The notes: generated by a model from the sequence alone, not told the origin. A DNA stretch of 64,000 nt from Centrapalus pauciflorus (GCA_020465985.1 JAANYP010003258.1:310001-374000); one strand, 5' to 3'. Counted from the first letter of the stretch, positions 1 to 12,530 are shown. A program made the numbers and translations.

Positions 1-2024
1 AACATCATATGTTCTCTTCAGATATTTTCTACAAGTATTCTTGACGTGATGTTACGATTTTGTCTGTTGGTGTCACTATATTGTGCGTTATGATAAAACA
101 AAAAGATGCATTTTGTAGAGAGTATTCATTATTCGAGTGAAATACCGGAAAGGTAGCTCAAAAACCAAGTTTAGTTATTGAATATGATTTATAATATATT
201 TGAGATTTTCGAGTGAAGCTCGAGCTGGATTTGAACCCTTCTTCAGCTGAGCTCAAGTTTACATTTTGAAAGCCTGTCGAGCTATCCTCAAGTGTAGCCT
301 AAGTTATCGCGCTGTGGTTGAGCTCTGTCAAGCTTGAACTCAACTCAACATGTTTGTGACTTTATGTCTAGATTGAGCCTATTGTTAACATACTTGGTCC
401 TTAGGAATTGTTTCTTACTGAAATTTGGTGCGGGTCTCTGTTTACGAGATTATCAGTAATTGGATGATTGTCCATTCTAGAGCAGAGACTAAGCTCAAGC
501 ATGATTCGATCCTTCAATAACTCTAATTTGAATACACATCTATCAAAATTATGAGTAGAACAAACTTGTATTGGAAGCCTGAACTGCTTGGAAATGAAAA
601 ATTGATATATAAATAGGGCCTTGAAAAGCTCGATAAGAATTAGTACGAAACGTTGTTGGAGGACCCGGTTATAAATGGTACTGGTCCGTTGTAACATTGC
701 TATTCAGTCGGTTTTTGTTCAATTGCTCTGTTTTTCAACGAGTGTTTATACTGCTTTTGAAATTTTCTGTATTTTCTTGTGTAAAATTTATTCTAAGGTT
801 TTTTTTTTTGAAGTGTTTTATTATGAGTTCTATTTTTCAGAATATTTTTGTTTATTTGTTTTAATTTATACACCACTTAGAAAATTAAAATTGCTGAAGT
901 AACTATCTAAGTATCTAATCGAAGATAGCACAGCACATTTTTATTACACTTTAATTACTCACTAGTTTATAAGTTTATTTACCTGTATAATCCTAATAAA
1001 TAAAGCATCATAAAATATAAAAAATATCAAAATTAAATACTTGATAGTACTAGTATTATTATTTTCTTATTATAGATAATTGTAATTATAAAAAACATTT
1101 TAAATATATTATACATAATAAAAATATTCAATATAATAAATAAAAGAACCATAGTAATATACATAAAAATATTCTAAATGAATATAAAATTATTAAGGAT
1201 CATAATCAATTTAATTTAAAAACCATAGGGACCATCATTGTAACTACTAAAAGGGTAAAAACGTCATTCAGAAGAAAATAACAGAGATTGGTTAATTTTA
1301 ACGGAGCCGGGGACCTTTTGTGTGATAAAATTCTTTTTTAGGGACTATCCATGTAATTCAAAAAAGTTAGGGACGAAATCCGTAAAAACCACTAAACCAT
1401 AAGGACCATTTGTGTAATTTACTCTAATTTTTTTACTAAATTATAAATGTTAGAATAATTATAAAATTCGATAATAAACGATACAAATTTTAAAATATTA
1501 TGAAATAGATGTGATTCAATATTAATATTAAATTTTATAGATTATATCCATGTAATGAATGGGAAAAACATGGTAAAATTCATAGCTTTATTTATAATTA
1601 ATAGCAATACATAATTGAGATAATTTTATTTATAATGAATGGGGAAAACATGGTAAAATTCTAAATAAAAACACAAAATTTTGTATGCTATTTGAAAAAT
1701 GTATAAATGATAAAACACTTGAAAACTTGTTAAAGCTATGTATAACATAAACAAAAACAGAAACTAGAAAATTACGTAAATCGATTAAAAGATACATAAT
1801 AAAAAATATTAAAACATATTAAATTAGAAATGTTAATATAAAACATAAAAACAAAACTAATGCTAAATAAAATTAAATAAAAACAAGAAAACCAATATAA
1901 AAAGAATAAATTAATTAAAAGTTATTAACAATTTCAGAAATGGTTGAAAGCTAAGAAGACAAAAAAAAAACCCTTAAACTTAAGAAAAAGTTAATCAACC
2001 GTTAGTTTTAAGGATTAAAAAAAT
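1..2024. other. AT-rich intergenic DNA with repeat fragments, no gene seen
   Basis: I see no convincing gene. Around 190-360 there is a stretch rich in AGCTCGAG/AGCTTGA-type words; the same style of sequence fills CESA8 intron 5 (about 20740-21160), so it is probably one dispersed repeat family. Positions 1215-1430 read like one arm of the 'ggaccatttgtgtaatttac' fold-back repeats found intact elsewhere in this window, without a visible partner arm. The rest is A/T-rich, with short ORFs of biased composition. Confidence 0.5.
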
Positions 2025-2027
2025 TAA

Positions 2028-2330
2028 GGGGCGTTTGGTTCGCAGATTTTTTTTCATTGGGATTTGCATTTTTCAAAGCATTTACATTGTGCAACATTTG
2101 CATTTATCATGATTTTGTTAAAGAATCTGCATTATCTTATAGAAAAAATTTGTTAATCTGAAGAATGCAAGGTACTGGAATTTAAAATCCTAGGGCATGG
2201 CTGAGTTTTTTAAATTACAAAGAAGGAAGAGATTTAAAAAATCCTGGGATTTTAAATTCTTACTGAAATCAGTGAACCAAACACAGGATTTTAAATGCAA
2301 ATCACAGGAAATCCGCAAACCAAACGCCCC
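2028..2330. mobile_element. Tourist-like (PIF/Harbinger) MITE, 303 bp
   Basis: The element begins GGGGCGTTTGGTTCGC and ends GCAAACCAAACGCCCC, a terminal inverted repeat of about 16 bp with one mismatch. It is flanked on both sides by the trinucleotide TAA (2025-2027 and 2331-2333), the target-site duplication length of PIF/Harbinger elements. The interior is AT-rich and non-coding. A related copy lies at about 12719-13030. Confidence 0.8.
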
Positions 2331-2333
2331 TAA

Positions 2334-3594
2334 CAGTTTTCAAAAAATTAAGGATCATTCATGTAATTAGAATGCGAAAGAAACGAAATCCATAAGTTGT
2401 TTATACCACACACGATATATGTAATTTACTCTTTTATAAATAAACATTTATTTTGAGACAATATAAAATAAGTAACCACATAAAACGAATATTTAATTTC
2501 AGACTGATTGGTATTACAGGCGTGCATGAGTCGGTTCAGTTCGGTTAGTAGTAAAAATGTGAATCGTTTTTTCAGTTTCGGTTAACAGTTAGAATGCGGT
2601 TACCCGCGGTTTGGTCTACGATTACCCGTTATATACTTTACAAGCAAATAAAACTTTAAAAAATATATTTTTTAAACATGAATTTTCTTTAAATACAAAT
2701 TTATAATTTATATTTGATTATAAATCTAAAAAAATTACACTTGACGTATTTAACAGCAAAACAATTAAAACAAAATTCATTTGAAAATCAATATCTAATG
2801 TTTTAGAATAACTAAATTAAGTTATAAATAGAAGCTGTTAATCTTTATATATAATCACATCTGTTCGGTTACCCACAGTTTTCTAAAAGTGATAACCTAA
2901 ACCACTCCGTAATATGTCCGCGGTTTTGAAGCAAGCATTTTTATATGGTTTCTAAGTTTTCGGTTTTATTTGAACAACCTAGTTGAGTAGTTGCTATGGG
3001 CCTATGGCAAGACCCTATTTTGCACTGCGATTAGGCTTTGTGCGTGGAAATGGAACTGTCGGACTGTGTATAAAATCTTTGTAAAGTTTATGGACAATAT
3101 TTTTATAAAATTATCATAATATTTCTAAATAACATCTTCTCTTGAATATTTTAATAATTCAGATGAATTCTATGATATATGAGTGATGGAATTAAGTTAT
3201 AGAACACTATCATTTTCACAATCTGGGTGCACTAATTTAAATCTTATGTAATTGATTAGATTATCGTTAAAATTTTATTGTTTAAAGGGCATGTTTGACA
3301 ATGAGTTTTGGAAGATTTAAGGGGTTTCAGTTTTTGATTTTGAGGGATAAAACTTAAAAGTTCCGTTTTGTTGATTAGAACTTGAGTTATTAATTCGGAA
3401 ATGAAAGTTCTCGAAAGCTCTTCCACAATAAACTACTTGAGTGAGCTTTCAAAAGGAGCTTTTGTTGAACAAAATTATTTTTGTACACTCTCCTTTGAAT
3501 TGTAAACGAAAACTTTTTTATTAATATTAATGTTTTTATATTATTTTAAAAGGGTACAATTACTTTTACGAAACATGTTTGTAAAAAGTATGAG
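2334..3594. other. Intergenic, degenerate repeats
   Basis: No gene seen. Around 2515-2960 the sequence is rich in GGTTCGGTT/CGGTTACCC words, a composition typical of old non-autonomous hAT-type repeats; I could not find clear ends. The remainder is AT-rich. Confidence 0.35.
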
Positions 3595-3950
3595 CCTGTT
3601 TACTTGACATGTTTTCGATAATTTTTTGTCGAAAACAAGAGTTTCCAGAAAATGCGTTCAAATCTATTATTTTCTTTTGATGTTTTCAGTTTTTAGTTTT
3701 CAAAATTACAAGTCAACTTGAAACTTATTTTTGAGGTTTTCGTTTTTTGTTTTTAATCCAGTCATCTCATACTCATATCTAAAATGTGATAAAGGAGAGT
3801 GAAAAAATGAAAAGGCTAACAATATTTATAACATATTTAAACACATTCTTATATCTAAAATGTGTTTTTTTTAAGAACTATCATCTTTTTAATTTTATTA
3901 AAAACTCAAAACCGAAAATCTCGCTTGTTGAACACACCTTAAAAGCTCCA
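3595..3950. repeat. Dispersed repeat, copy 1 (related to 37522-37823)
   Basis: This stretch and 37522-37823 share long blocks: 'gaaaacaagagtttccaga' against 'gaaaacaagggtttccaga', then the same run of gaggttttcgttttttg, the same aaaggggagtgaaaaaatga segment, and a similar end (aaatgtgtttt, then catcatctttt). Both end close to a '...aacacacc/aaatgcgccc' motif. This is probably a hAT-type MITE, but the target duplications are not clear. The short ORF at 3786-3986 lies inside it and is not a gene. Confidence 0.6.
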
Positions 3951-5585
3951 GTTCTTTCAAAAAACTATAACTTCCAAAAACTATAATTACAAAGCTTCAA
4001 ATCATAACTTCAATTAGTTATGTCAAATATACACGTAGATTATAATGTCCAAAGCAAATGCAGTCATTGCAACTCATCTATTTCTTTAATCCACAAATTA
4101 ATATTTAAAATAATGTTTAGGTGATAGCATTAGAAATGAAAGTGATTTGTACACAATAAAAAATTGACATACACATCAATTTCATATAAAAAGACTATTG
4201 TATCTTTATTTTTAAAAGGTAAATTGCAATGATGCTAAAAGTGTTAGTAAGAGTAATATAATCAATTTATATAAAACTGTTACATATGTCAAAATTTTAT
4301 GTATACAAATCACTTTCCCGTTTTTGGACCGGATCCCAATTTCACCAAAAAATATTCTGCAAACAAAATTTAATGGACTTGATACATATTTCTAAAAGTA
4401 ATTACTTTATAAAAAGTGATATACTTTTCAATATATAATCAAGTAAAATAAACAGGGTTAAATTCTTTTTCGAAACAAGGAGTATACTATAAGGAAAAAA
4501 AAAAGAGTAAAAACTGAAAGGCATTCGTAATCATATGGTAGACACAATTACATAAACAACGCTATATCACAACGTTCTCTAATATCTCTCAACATTAATA
4601 TGCAATATTTTGTCTTCTAAATAATTATGCTTTTATTATATATAACTTATAATATTATATTTTTTGGTAATGAAAATGTCTATTGTTATAGAATTTTATA
4701 TTTTTCATTTTCCAAAAAATAATCCAACCCACATTATTAGGAATATATATACTGTTGTTGGCAAATTAAAAAATTTACATAGATATTTGCATAATATTAT
4801 TATTTATCATGAATTATTATTTTTTTGATTTTCTGAAGTGGTTAGTTTTTTATATTATTAATTTAAAAAGTATAGATGCATTATGCGCTTTGCTCTCTTA
4901 GATATTTAAACAATGGAATCTTGATTAACATTTAAACATGTCAATTTCATCCTTCATTGTAATTTTTACATGATTTACCAAGGTAACGTTTGGTTTGTTG
5001 GAATCCGAAAGAAATAAAGGAAAAATTAATCTAATTCCAGTCAATTCATAAATTTAGTTCAACTATAAAAATGAATTGGTATCCATCAAAATTGAAATTT
5101 TCTAATAAATGAAGAATAATAACATTATTTCACATTATGGATGAAATTCAATTCCTTTTAAAAGTAAGTGGTTGATTACAAAAATACCTTTTACGTGTAA
5201 CACACTAACACACTACACTATAATACTACACCATATATTGTTTTACCCACACTCACCTACCCATCCACCCACACACACCACATTTACCTTACCCTTACCC
5301 TTACCCACGACCCAACCACACCACCTTTACCTTACCCCATGACCCACCCACCCTAGCATACCCTCCCTACCTTACCGAGTCTCACATTATCCCACCCACC
5401 TATGAAGAAAATGATAATAAAATAATAAAAGAATTTTACTTTGTTCATTTGACCTTATTTGATTATAATTTATCTGACAGTTTATGAACCAAACGAATTA
5501 TTAAATTGGATACCAATTCCACTTTTAGCAAACAAAAAATAATTTGAATTCCAATTCTAATTCCTTGTAGATTCCAAACCCTTAA
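3951..5585. other. AT-rich intergenic DNA with a C/A-rich low-complexity block
   Basis: No gene seen. From about 4983 to 5580 the ends ('taacgtttggtttgttgga' and 'gattccaaaccctta') suggest another old 'gtttggtt' MITE. Its interior contains a low-complexity strand of acccac/accctt words at about 5230-5400. Confidence 0.35.
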
Positions 5586-6233
5586 TAGATTCTAGAGTAA
5601 AGGACATTTTTGGTCCTTGTGGTTTGATGGTTTACCTGGATTCAGTCCCTTAACCATAATAAGGTCAAATTTCATCCCTATTTTGCTAATTTTGTGCCCT
5701 TTTAGTCCCTCGTCCGTTAAACTTAACGAGACAACCGTTAAATTTGTAAGAATGACATTTTTACCCTTTTCATTGAGACGCTTTTAGTCCCTATGGTTTT
5801 ATTATTTACCCATTTATAGTCCAACATTTATTTTATTTTATTTTTATCTTTATAATTATATTCTTTATAGATATACTTAATTCATTATAAACACACATAT
5901 TTTATTTATAAATATAGTTATGTTTTAATATTTTACATTTACTATTGTTTGTATTTTATTTAAAATTTAACTTTTATTTTAATTTAAATATATATTTCTT
6001 TACTAATTTATTTAAAGTTCATCATCTTTATTAATTTTAATTTTTATAATATTATTGTTGACATTTATATATGTAATTTTGTTAGTTGTGTTTAAGTAGA
6101 TATAATATTGTCGATATTTTTCCTCTCCAAAGTCACTATTTCTTCAACTATCTTCCAACCTAATCAATTATCGATACATAAATTATATACATATGTGAAT
6201 ATACTTGAAGAAATAATGACATTGGAAAATACT

Positions 6234-6234
<1 letters not shown>

Positions 6235-6306
<72 letters not shown>
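6235..6306. repeat. (TA)n microsatellite
   Basis: An uninterrupted TA run of about 36 units in the loop of the fold-back element. It forms the left border of the MITE at 6307-6701. Confidence 0.95.
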
Positions 6307-6309
<3 letters not shown>

Positions 6310-6698
6310 TAAGGATCTTTTGTGAACACTTTATTCGTTGTGAACATTGTGAACAACCATAAAATAGCTTTTGAATCTTATGAATCTTGTTGAAAATACT
6401 ACCGAACCCTTCTATTAACTCATTAATCTTATTGGATCCTATGGATTTCATTGAATCCAATTAATTTGTCGAATCTCATGAATATTGTCGAATCTTATGC
6501 ATCCTGTGCATCTTGTTATAAAAACTACGTACTATGAACCTTTTAAATGTTCTGAATCTTAAATAGACACTTCTATGAACCTTTTGAATCATATGAATCA
6601 TATTACAAACACTTGTTGATATATATGAATGATTATATGTATTTTTTTTATTTGTTCACAACGTTCACAACGAATAACTTGTTCACAATGGATCTCAT

Positions 6699-6701
<3 letters not shown>
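6307..6701. mobile_element. (TA)n-flanked MITE 1
   Basis: The left end reads 'ggatcttttgtgaacac' followed by ttattcgttgtgaacattgtgaac. The right end is its approximate complement (gttcacaacgttcacaacg ... ttgttcacaatggatc). The terminal inverted repeat is about 45 bp and imperfect, and both borders are TA microsatellites. This arrangement resembles the rice Micron family, which inserts into (TA)n. That assignment is by analogy. Confidence 0.65.

Positions 6702-6761
<60 letters not shown>
6702..6761. repeat. (TA)n microsatellite
   Basis: A pure TA run separating two small inverted-repeat elements. Confidence 0.95.
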
Positions 6762-6765
<4 letters not shown>

Positions 6766-7124
6766 ATGGTTCGAGGGAGTACCACTACTTATACAGCGCA
6801 CCAGAAGCTATCACTTTTAAAAAACTTTTTTTTTTAAAAAATTTTTATTTCATTAACATGTTTTAATTAACATTATGAATATTATATGTAAATTTCACAT
6901 ACATTCACATCTTCTAGCTCCTAAAAAATGATGTGAATGCACACTTACATAATTTTGCATATATATGGTGCGTGATTTGATGCACTTAGAGTGTTCGAAT
7001 TTGCGTGAATTCACATATTATCTGTGTAATGTTAATTAAAACATGTTTGTGAAAAAAAATTTCAAAAAAATAATTTTTCGAGTGATACCTTCGGGTGCGC
7101 TGTGTAGTAGGTAGTACTCACTTG

Positions 7125-7126
<2 letters not shown>
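6762..7126. mobile_element. (TA)n-flanked MITE 2
   Basis: The left end has 'ggttcgagggagtacc' and then 'acagcgcacc'. The right end has 'ggtgcgctgt' and then 'ggtagtactcacttgaac', so about 50 bp of the two ends pair as an imperfect inverted repeat. The left border is (TA)n and the right border is (CA)n then (TA)n. The word 'taccttcgggtgc' near the right end recurs in the (TA)n-flanked element at 43414, so the two belong to one family. Confidence 0.65.

Positions 7127-7206
<80 letters not shown>
7127..7206. repeat. (CA)n then (TA)n compound microsatellite
   Basis: CA repeats to about 7162 are followed directly by TA repeats to about 7206. Confidence 0.95.
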
Positions 7207-7207
<1 letters not shown>

Positions 7208-7940
7208 AACACATATAATATAATTTATGTGTTGATAATTGATTAGGTTGGAAGATACTTGAAGAAATAGTGACTTTGGAGAGAAAACATATCGACGATA
7301 TTATATTTACTTAAACACAACTAACAAAATTACATATGTAAATGTCAACAATAATATTATAAAAATTAAAATTAATAAAGAAGATGAACTTTAAATAAAT
7401 TAGTAAAGAAATATATATTTAAATTAAAATAAAAGTTAAATTTTAAATAAAATACAAACAATAGTAAATGTAAAATATTAAAACATAACTATATTTATAA
7501 ATAAAATATGTGTGTTTATAATGAATTAAGTATATCTATAAAGAATATAATTATAAAGATAAAAATAAAATAAAATAAATGTTGGACTATAAATGGGTAA
7601 ATAATAAATCCATAGGGACTAAAAGCATCTCAATGAAAAGGGTAAAAATGTCATTCTTACAAATTTAACGGTTGTCTCGTTAAGTTTAACGGACGAGGGA
7701 CTAAAAGGGCACAAAATTAGCAAAATAGGGATGAAATTTGACCTTATTATGGTTAAGGGACTGAATCCAGGTAAACCATCAAACCACAAGGACCAAAAAT
7801 GTCCTTTACTCTAGATTCTAATTCTTTCTAAAACATTTTACGAACCAAACGCCACTTAATATTTCATCTCATTATCATATCATTTTATAATATATAATAG
7901 AATTAAAACACAAAAACATATATGAGAGACGGCGGTTTTT

Positions 7941-8996
7941 AAAAGGGTTTATTATGACAAAAAACATATGTTTCTTTTTTATTTTTTACGGTTTAAATTA
8001 CAAATTCAGTATCTATGGTTGACTATTTGTTATATTTTTAGTCCTTTGACCAGTTATTTTTTTAAATATGACCATTTTGCCCTTGACATAATTATAAAAA
8101 TAGGTAAAGAACTTTCTTTTTTATAAAAATAAATAACAAGAATAAAAATACTCAAAACACTTTTTTATTTTAATTATTAACAAAAGTCTCTCTCTCTCTC
8201 TCTCTCTCCCTCCCTCCCTCCCTCCCTTGAAGCTTCATCAGTTGTAATCACCAACAAGAACCACCACCACTGCACCATGGAGAACCACCATGTTTATCTT
8301 CTCCATTTCAAACTCGAACTAATCCAAAATCGAACACAACTAACTAACAAATTCAAACCAATCACATGAACCTTTTTTTTTACTTGCAAAAGCTTAAGGT
8401 ATGGCTTGAAATAGTTGTTCCTGATCACGATGTTGTGGGGATGTAACTTGAAACAGTTGCTCTTGCTCACGAACAGGCAGTGACCTAGCCGGATTGCGGA
8501 ACATTGAAATGGGCGAATTTGAGGTAAGGGCAGGTTTCACAAATCTCGTTTTCCTATAAAAGAGGTGAATCCCGTTTCCTGTGAATTGACCAAAACAATC
8601 GGGTTTGAATCGTATGAGGAGGATGCACCAGTTAATGGGGATGATGGTTTTTGTTTATTCGTCAGATGGTTCTTCGTCGGAGGGTAGATCAGAAGGGGGA
8701 GGAGGAGATAGATGTATTTTGATTTTTGAGAAACACTATTTTAATAATTAAAATTAAAAAACAATTTAGGTTTTGGATTTTTATTATTTAATTCTATGAA
8801 AAGGAAATTTCATTACCTATTTTTATAATTATGTCAAGGGCAAAATGGTCATGATTTAAAAAATAACTGGTCAAAGGACTAAATACATAACAAATAGCCA
8901 ACCATAGATACTGAATTTGTAATTTCGACGTGAAAAAGACATCTTCCATAATTTGCATATAGCCACAGGGACGAAATTGTAATTTACTCTTTTTAC
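7941..8996. mobile_element. Fold-back element with gene-like interior (boundaries approximate)
   Basis: The words 'acaaattcagtatctatgg', 'gaccattttgcccttgaca' and 'aaataggtaa' on the left (about 7998-8107) recur inverted on the right (about 8815-8930), giving arms of 150-200 bp. The interior carries a (CT)n/(CCCT)n tract at 8187-8226 and about 500 bp of more balanced composition (8230-8720) with no long ORF, perhaps a captured fragment. The outer ends differ between arms, so I could not fix target duplications. 58101-59145 is the same family. Confidence 0.6.
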
Positions 8997-9288
8997 TATT
9001 AAAAACCTTTTAAATACAAAAGGAAGTAAAAAAATAGTTTTAATGATTCATTTTCTAAACATATAATAATTGAGTGAAGTATAAACTATAAAAAAAATGA
9101 TGAATAATGATCGATCAAACACGCATGAAAGTTGAAACCATCATTGATATCAGTGGGATTTGGGTGGCTCCTCTTTATATGAATTAATTTTTATATATTT
9201 ATTAGAAATTAATTAATTGTTGTGATATTTTTATCTTTATTGACCTATCATATTATGTCTAAACATTTTCCTTTGAAAGTCGTCCAAC

Positions 9289-9445
9289 CAGTGGCGGATC
9301 CAGAAAAATTTTTCGTTGGGGGCATGAGGTTTTATAAGGTATTCGTCGTGTTAATTTTCCGGAACACATAGGCTAAAAATCATCAAATTTACGCACATCG
9401 TTGGGGGCCTTTCCCCCCGCTTCCTTCAATGTGGATCCGCCCCTG
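9289..9445. mobile_element. hAT-type MITE, 157 bp, exact 8-bp target duplication
   Basis: The ends are CAGTGGCGGATCCA and TGGATCCGCCCCTG, an inverted repeat of about 14 bp with one mismatch. The direct repeat CGTCCAAC lies immediately outside on both sides (9281-9288 and 9446-9453). An 8-bp duplication with CAGTGGCGG-type ends identifies hAT. There is no coding capacity. Confidence 0.85.
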
Positions 9446-9556
9446 CGTCCAACTCCAAAATATATTCATTTGTTTATAACTTTTATATAATTTCATAATT
9501 AAAGTTGATGATTATTTTGATATATATATATTTTATATATTAAGTATATAAAAATG

Positions 9557-11562
9557 GAGTTAATTACAAAAATGGTCCTTGTGGTTTGTCCAAAATTTTG
9601 AATTTGGTCCCTGAACTTTCAATTTTGCAGAAACAGTCATTATTTTCATAATTTGTTTGCAATTTTGGTCCCTCAACCTATTAACTTTTCTAATATTACC
9701 AAATTGCCCTTATTTTGATGCAAACTATAGGGACCATTTCTACAATTGATTTTTTGACTCTTTTTTATTCTTAATTAAATAAATTATTTTTTAGTGTTAC
9801 TTAAATTCAATAAACTATAAAAAAAAGAATTATTTAATTATTTATGTTGGTTCATAAATGATTTATATATTTTTAGTCTTAATTAATTTTAATTTACTAT
9901 AATCAAAGTGTAAACCAATCAAAATTTAGAATTGAAAAAGTCATTTATGTTTAGAAACTTATTTCTAGAGGTTTCATATATAAAATGTTATAAAAATATT
10001 TGACTCTATAATTATTTATGTTGGTTCATAAATTTATAATAAAAATATGTTTGTTGGTCAAATATATTTTACTTTATTCTTAAATAAAATCGGCCAAAGA
10101 TTATATTCTATAATCCTTTCACATTTGTATAAAGTAAGGTGATAATGGTAAAGTGATAAATATAAATGGTTTAAATTTTTAAGGTGTCGATTAAATCTGA
10201 TTAAAATGAAAAATCAAATTGAAAGACGAAAAAAAGATTAAAAACCTATTTATATTTCTCGATTTTTATGTAAAGGTCTGACAAACCAAAGTTCGATGAT
10301 TAAAGTTGTTAATCATGAATCTCAAAGATGTTATATGGACCTAAAATTTTAAATCGTTTTTGGTGTAATTAAAAACTAAAACGATAAAATAACTGATACG
10401 TTAAATAAAAAAATTTGAGTTGTCTTAGACCATTTGGAAGTTTTTTAAACTCGGTCAAATTAAACGTTAAAATTTTATTTATTTAAGTTCTTTATAATTT
10501 ATTAAAGTTAATTAACACTAAAAATAAAGTAGAGTCAATTACATAAATGGTCTTTGTGGTTTGATCAACATAAATATTTTTTATTATAAATGTATGAACC
10601 AATATAAATAATTATAGAGAAAAAATTTATTATTTATGAAACCTTTAAAAAATGATTTCTAAACATAAATGATTTTTTCGATTATAAATTTTGATTGGTT
10701 TACACTTTGATTATAATAAATTAAAATTAATTAAGACTAAAAATATCTAAATCATTTATGAACCAACATAAATATTTAAATAATTCTTTTCTATTTTTAT
10801 AGTTTATTAAAGAGTTTATTATGAAAAAAACCAACATGTTTTTCAATTTTTAGCGATTTAGTCCCTCCATGTTATTTTTTACCATAAAACCCCTCATGTT
10901 ACCGTTTCGTTGTTGGTTTTAGGAAATTATTGACCTATAACCGGTTATACCGGTAATAAATCCTATGTGGCGGTGACGTGTATATCATCATAGTTTCTTT
11001 GCTTTACCTGTTTCTTTGCTTTACCTTGGGTGGTTCCGTAGCTGCCAAAAACACCGATCCAAGAAACCACCCACCCCTTAGAACTCCCCCCAAAAAATCA
11101 GCATAACACACAAAAATCCCAAGAACTCTGATCAAAATCAATTGGTTTTGAATTTTATTTTTCCTTTGTTGCGTATAGCGTAAGAGATAGCGATTGATGT
11201 TCATTAATAGTACCATTAGTTGTTGAAGTTTGGGGGATTTCAACTGTAGCTATGACTTCTCTTCAGCTATTACAGTTGACGGTGGTGGTTTGAAATCAGA
11301 AGAATAATAACCTAAAGGGTAAGATAAGAAACAAACCTATGTAGGTTGGCGGTGGTGGTATGGTGGCCTGAGACCGTTCTTGGTCGGCGGCGGCAATCGT
11401 GTGGTGGGCGCAACACCTGAGATCGAGCGAGTGAGCGTAAGAGAATGGGTGAGGCCGAGTGGTGGTGGATGTCGTGAGGGCGGTGGCGGTGATGGGGTTA
11501 TGAGGGCGGCGGCGACGGCGCTAGGGTTGAGCCGCCGTCGTCGTGACTGAGAGCGACGGAGA

Positions 11563-11616
<54 letters not shown>

Positions 11617-12261
11617 GTGAGCGAGAGGGAGATAGAGATGGAGGTCAGGAGTAGGGGTTGGCGATCGCCGGCAAAGAGAGACGGCGAGAGTCGCCGGCAG
11701 GTTGAATCAGAGAGAGCGAAGAGAGAGAAGGAGAAGTTGAGGGTGTGTGTGTGTGTGCCCGTGAAAGGGTGTGTGTTTGAAGATGTCAAATGCCATGTAC
11801 CCTTACACGTAAGCTTTCATTTGACATGTCAGCGTTCATTTGACACCTAATATGCCACATAGACATATTACCTGTTACAATAGGTAATTTTCCTAAAATC
11901 AATAACGAAACGGTAACATGAGGGGTTTTATGGTAAAAAATAACATGGAGGGACTAAATCGCTAAAAATTGAAAAACATGTTGGTTTTTTTCATAATAAA
12001 CCCTTTATTAAATTTAAGTAACACCAAAAAATAATTTATTTAATTAAGAATAAAAAAGAGTTAAAAAATTAATTGTAGAAATGGTCCCTATAGTTTGCAT
12101 CAAAATAAGGGTAATTTGGTCATATTAAAAAAGTTAATAGGTTGAGGGATCAAAATTGCAAACAAACTATGAAAATAAGGACCGTTTCTGCAAAATTGAA
12201 AGTTCAGGGACCAAATCCAAATTTTAAGACAAACCACAGGGACCATTTTTGTAATTAACCC
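9557..12261. mobile_element. Large fold-back Mutator-like element, right arm split by a nested insertion
   Basis: The left arm runs 9557 to about 10060. Its complement is found in two pieces, about 10570-10803 and 12004-12261, with a second element (10812-12003) inserted between them. The outer ends are GAGTTAATTAC and GTAATTAACCC, flanked by the 8-bp direct repeat TAAAAATG (9549-9556 and 12262-12269). Arms of about 500 bp without a transposase make this a non-autonomous fold-back element. The arms carry the 'aaaatggtcc...tgtggttt' words common to other elements here. Confidence 0.8.
10812..12003. mobile_element. Nested Mutator-like element with GC-rich interior (Pack-MULE candidate)
   Basis: The terminal inverted repeats begin GAGTTTATTATGAAAAAAAC and match on the right (ends ...TTTTTTCATAATAAACCC) over about 110 bp. 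The flanks are the 9-bp direct repeat TTTATTAAA (10803-10811 and 12004-12012). The interior from about 11330 to 11790 is GC-rich with ggtggcgg words and a (GA)n tract at 11567-11612, unlike the AT-rich surroundings. It resembles the 5' region of a plant gene. The overlapping ORFs there are low-complexity and I do not call them genes. A captured host fragment is an inference. Confidence 0.75.
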
Positions 12262-12530
12262 TAAAAATGTCTAAAACTTTTTAAATAGGTATTAATTGGT
12301 TAACCATTGGATGACAACAATAAACAACAACCACCAAATAAGAATGTCAATTAGACGGGACTAATCAATGACATCCTCGTCCTTGAAATGGAAACAATTT
12401 GCTCCCCAAAAACTGATCCGGGATGTTTATATGTTTAGGTGTTGTTTGTTTTTTAAGAGATTGATGTCTGCGGTCTGCGGACTTAGCTGTAGAAACCTGC
12501 GGTCAGAAGAAATGGCCTAAAGGTCTGCAG

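Larger units (their letters stand above)
5595..7811. mobile_element. Fold-back Mutator-like element, 2.2 kb, with 9-bp target duplication
   Basis: Two arms of about 600 bp are inverted repeats: 5595-6190 reads into 7811-7216 on the other strand with few differences. The element starts GAGTAAAGGACATTTTTGG and ends in its complement. It is flanked by an exact 9-bp direct repeat TAGATTCTA (5586-5594 and 7812-7820), which is the hallmark of Mutator-like transposition. I find no transposase, so it is non-autonomous. The loop contains three (TA)n blocks and two smaller inverted-repeat elements annotated separately. Confidence 0.85.

Noticed and set aside
401..902. 98- and 75-codon ORFs at the left end
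   Set aside because: No domain or plausible splice structure; composition is like the surrounding AT-rich repeats.
5280..5340. Telomere-like ccttaccctta run
   Set aside because: It is not the plant CCCTAAA unit, is irregular, and grades into general acccac low complexity.
6164..6820. Overlapping ORFs reading YIYIYI on both strands (also at 32233-32578)
   Set aside because: They are translations of (TA)n microsatellites with no independent coding signal.
11337..11850. ORFs of 150 and 77 codons inside the nested Mutator-like element
   Set aside because: They are low-complexity products of (GA)n/(CT)n and GC-rich sequence, overlap on opposite strands, and show no domain.
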